Program-made: the position numbers and the translations under genes
Notes under the pieces: model-generated
Told to the model about the DNA's origin: nothing
Seen by the model: only the letters and a program-made list of their open reading frames with translations
Database searches by the model: none
In this document: piece after piece, positions 60,983 through 64,000 of the stretch
How the letters are laid out: each line of letters begins with the position of its first letter
Numbering within the stretch: the first letter of the stretch is position 1
Assembly (NCBI RefSeq): GCF_907165205.1
Contig: NC_058195.1
Span: 24,572,936-24,636,935, forward strand
DNA: 64,000 nucleotides
DNA from: Coccinella septempunctata
Taxonomy: Eukaryota > Arthropoda > Insecta > Coleoptera > Coccinellidae
Direction: 5' to 3'

Positions 60983-63317
60983 AGGCAGCTACAGACGGCA
61001 TGGCAAGCCTTTGCCAGCGTTTGAACAAACGTTTGTGGAAACGTTGGTATATTCTCGATATTCGTGCACCGACGACCATACACACGATATGTTGATTTGG
61101 CAAGTCTTTTCCAGGCAAGTAAAGAGGCAAACGTTGAACAAGCGTGCGAAGAAATGGAGTCTGATTCTCATGATTGACGTTTTGTGCATACCAAAGAATG
61201 GGGCAGTTCTCATACAAATTAAGGAACTCTGTAGTGGTGTCATTGCTCCAGTTATCAGTAATTTGAGCTTAAAAAAATAATAATTGACAACAGTGACGGC
61301 TCGTGCCCATAAGGTGTGGGTCGGCCAGACCCAGGATATACAGGGGAATATCCTGAAATAAAATTAATATCTATTTTTTCAACCAATAACTGAAAATGAA
61401 AACGCGGAATCCCACCATAATCTCTGTTTTTCTGAAATTAAATATTGATATATTTTTTGTCGATTAAGTTTCTAAAGATAAGTTGGATAGGGTTGCGGCT
61501 AAGGGATGGAAAAAAATATTCAATTTTATTTCCCAAAAATAAATGCAATCAGAAATGACATGTTTTTCAGCATCTTGATGTTAAGTTATTGGTTGAGAAA
61601 CTACTCATTTCAGTGTTTCAGTGTCTTCATTTTGAGTGGTTGATTAATATTGAAGAAATATTAATTTTATTCCAGACTTATGCCCCATCCTGTAGATATA
61701 GTCTGATTTATTTTTATACAACAGTGTATGAAAGTTTCGTTTTCAATGCGATATAAAGGCTTGTTTTTGGAGAAAGAATGTACTACACTTCTTTGTTTTT
61801 GCCCAGCTTTTGAATAATAGTTTTATTCTTCTTCGGTGTCTCTCTGTAAATACCGATAACAAATTTATTACAACATAAAACATCAATACGAATCAAAATT
61901 TTAAGTTCACTGAAACACATCTACAATTTTGATTTTAAGTGAAAATGTACTAATTTTTCCTTTCTTTATTTCACCATTCTTCCTCCTACTGTCACATGAT
62001 CTTGTGACAGGATGCAAAGTTTGTTTCGATTTGCTACTACTCCAATTATTCAACAATTAAAGAAATTCAGAATCCACTCAGATTGTCAAAATTCACGAAA
62101 TGAATCGAAGAAAACTGATAAACACGTGCACCCCTTTCTCTTATTCTACGACACTGACCTAATTCAATTCATAATATGGGAACAGCGATGCGGATGCGAT
62201 TCTTATATCCCCACTCCGAGGCTCGGCCGGCCGGCCTACGCGTATTCAGGAAGCTTCGAAATCACCGTGCCCTTATAAATTCACTAGGAATTACGAATTT
62301 TTATGGTCAAAAAATCACTAAACTACTCTTATACGGTCGGAATACCCTTTTTCAAAAATTAACTATTCATTTAATAATAAAAAAATCTAACTATAATTAG
62401 GGATATATTATATTTTCATTGACTAAAACTACTCTTAAAAGGTGCGAATACGCTCTTTTCTAAAATAGACATAATATTTAATGATTAACTATTCATTTGA
62501 TAATATAATATCTCAGAATAGACAATGAGGAAATCTAGAAATATGACAACTAAACGACCAAACCATAGCAAGGTAGGCCCAACTCATGCTGGCCGACCGT
62601 GTATGTATCTAGCAGCGACGTAATACGATGTTCAACTTGGTGATAACTGCGTGCGACGTAGGTGCTGTATAGTACAATAACTTGAAGCGTTTCGCTAGGC
62701 TACTGCCGGCTGGCCGACCTAGCGTGTAGCGTGTTTATCGTAAGGAAAGGGAACTTCGAAATAAACTAACTCAGGGCGACAGGGGCGTCACGTTGATCGA
62801 AGTAAGTTGTCGTACGTATTACTAGGGAATTAATCAAGAATTTAATATCGAAATTAATCATTTGGAAAAAGTTTTGAAGAATAAAATAATTATAATTATT
62901 TTCCATTTCTCGATTATTTTTGGGTCGGCCCGGCCGACCCTGCATACCCGGACGAGCCGTCATTGATTGACAACAAGAGACATTATTGAATTAACTGAAA
63001 TATTAACCATGCACGACGACACGACGTACTTTACAAAACACCAAAATTACGATTTTCCTTAATAAGATAGATAGAAATTGTTAAATTACCTTTTAATTTC
63101 AAATATGACTCGCGTGTTGTGTGTACGGTGATCAAGTCCTCTGGCTAGTCTCGACAAGTCCCTTTGATGTGTGTTTAAAATACCGCCTTTTAGGCAAACC
63201 GTGGCCAGCGCTAAAACGTTGGCTTTGCCTTGCCATATGTTTTGCATACACACGATGCGAAAACTTTAGAACGAGCGGTCGTTTGCCAAGGCTTGCCATG
63301 CCGTCTGTAGCCGCCTT
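60983..63317. mobile_element. Inverted-repeat DNA element of unknown class, opened by a hAT element
   Basis: Ends AAGGCAGCTACAGACGGCAT and its inverse (63298-63317, ATGCCGTCTGTAGCCGCCTT), about 35-40 bp of inverted repeat including GGCAAGCCTTGCC-like words. No transposase. Removing the hAT insertion leaves about 650 bp. Target duplications are not evident, so the superfamily is open. Confidence 0.6.
61291..62965. mobile_element. Non-autonomous hAT transposon with perfect 8-bp target duplication
   Basis: Starts CAGTGACGGCTCGTGCC and ends GGACGAGCCGTCATTG, followed inward on both sides by GGGTCGGCC-type repeats (TGGGTCGGCC near 61318 and 62922). Flanks are the same 8 bases, ATTGACAA, at 61283-61290 and 62966-62973. 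The CAGTGRCGG...CG end and 8-bp duplication define hAT. The 1675-bp interior has no transposase frame. Confidence 0.88.
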
Positions 63318-64000
63318 AACGTTGAAACAATTGTATAGATCCATTATACTTACATTGTAAACACCTGTATATTGTGCCTTCTGCGATTGTCGCTGTGCAC
63401 ATTCTACAACGTGAAATATGTATTGAATTCATTCGATGTACGACAATAAAAGAATTAGCATAAAACTTGAATTTTCTCTAAGAATAATACACATAAAATT
63501 GGTCCTTCGGCTAAAAAACTATTTTGCGCTTTGGCGTAAAAAATAAAAAATTTCCAAAACCAATTCTGGGTCTGACATCAATCATCGATTTATTTGAAAA
63601 GAGTCGCCCAATCCAGTATTGTGAAGGCGTTCTACAACATCAACCGGCAAGTATTTCGACTTTTCTATTCCACGACGCAGAAGTTTTCATTCCACCTCAG
63701 CCGAAATTTCCATTCAGGAAAGGAGAATAATTATGCAACTTTCCGTTGCGGGAATGTGGATTACGATAACCAACATCTGGGCATAACATCTGAAGATAAG
63801 GGAATCTTTGTATTCAAAAAAACGCTTATATCCTGAGATATAAAAAATTGTTTCGTATTGAAAAACCATTGTGAATTCTGAATATTGAAATTATTAATTA
63901 TGCCTCTGTACAGTAATGCTATTCAGGGTCGTCGGGGTTGGCCAAAAGTATAAAGAAATTCAATGATGTTCGATTAAGATTTATTTCTAGAAGAATGACA
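63318..64000. other. Unassigned intronic sequence at the window end
   Basis: Overlapping plus-strand open stretches at 63524-63836 show no known motif. Nothing else is supported. Confidence 0.3.

Noticed and set aside
63524..63836. Overlapping open frames at the window end considered as a host exon.
   Set aside because: No recognisable domain on either strand and no dynein similarity.

Overview
The window is eukaryotic and almost certainly arthropod, most likely an insect. It is AT-rich, has spliced exons and (TA)n/(TAA)n microsatellites, and is packed with nested transposable elements of insect types (Jockey, CR1-like and R4/Dong-like LINEs, Penelope-like elements, Gypsy and Copia LTR elements, Tc1/mariner-superfamily and hAT DNA transposons). 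I cannot name the species. There is no operon, CRISPR array, phage or bacterial gene.

The only host gene I can support is on the minus strand. Two consecutive coding exons of an axonemal (inner-arm type) dynein heavy chain lie at 31548-31725 and 6414-6676. Their splice sites are canonical and they join in phase. The roughly 24.9 kb between them is one intron. Everything above 31726 appears to be the preceding intron (at least 32 kb), and everything below 6414 the following one. The window is therefore essentially the interior of giant, transposon-filled dynein introns.

Layout. 1-2.7 kb: decayed Gypsy pol and flank. 2.75-5.3 kb: three LTR copies of a small Gypsy-like element with two near-identical gag fragments, the second cut by a 575-bp inverted-repeat element. 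5.8-8.9 kb: Penelope-derived sequence with several hammerhead-ribozyme-like motifs and a near-perfect palindrome of its GIY-YIG endonuclease. 8.9-11.6 kb: a complete DD41D mariner-type transposon with long inverted repeats and an intact transposase. 11.6-18.3 kb: gag and LINE fragments, a 1.2-kb non-autonomous transposon and a 2.9-kb long-TIR element without genes. 18.3-26.9 kb: a decayed Jockey-like LINE (minus) carrying a young, intact Copia element. 27.1-29.4 kb: a broken Tc1/mariner transposase with DD82E spacing. 29.4-31.2 kb: a decayed Penelope element. 32-36.4 kb: two R4-clade-like LINEs whose 3' ends abut (TA)n.

36.6-59.3 kb is one nested stack. A DD41D element contains a 1.2-kb non-autonomous transposon and a Gypsy-type LTR element (39695-58219) with 226-bp LTRs, PBS, PPT and a GTAG target duplication. 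Its integrase is split by a CR1-like LINE (minus). An R4/Dong-like LINE sits at that LINE's (AAT)n tail, and the R4 piece is in turn opened by a segment holding a nearly intact Jockey LINE and a PHD-finger LINE. 59.3-64 kb: another R4-like 3' end, and a hAT element with a perfect 8-bp target duplication inside a further inverted-repeat element.

The genes do not form a pathway. They are selfish elements, some apparently complete (Copia, DD41D, Jockey ORF2, R4-like ORF), within host introns. I found no convincing new biological system. The most notable items are the giant dynein introns, the hammerhead-like motifs, the Penelope palindrome, the microsatellite-associated R4-like LINEs and the datable nested stack.
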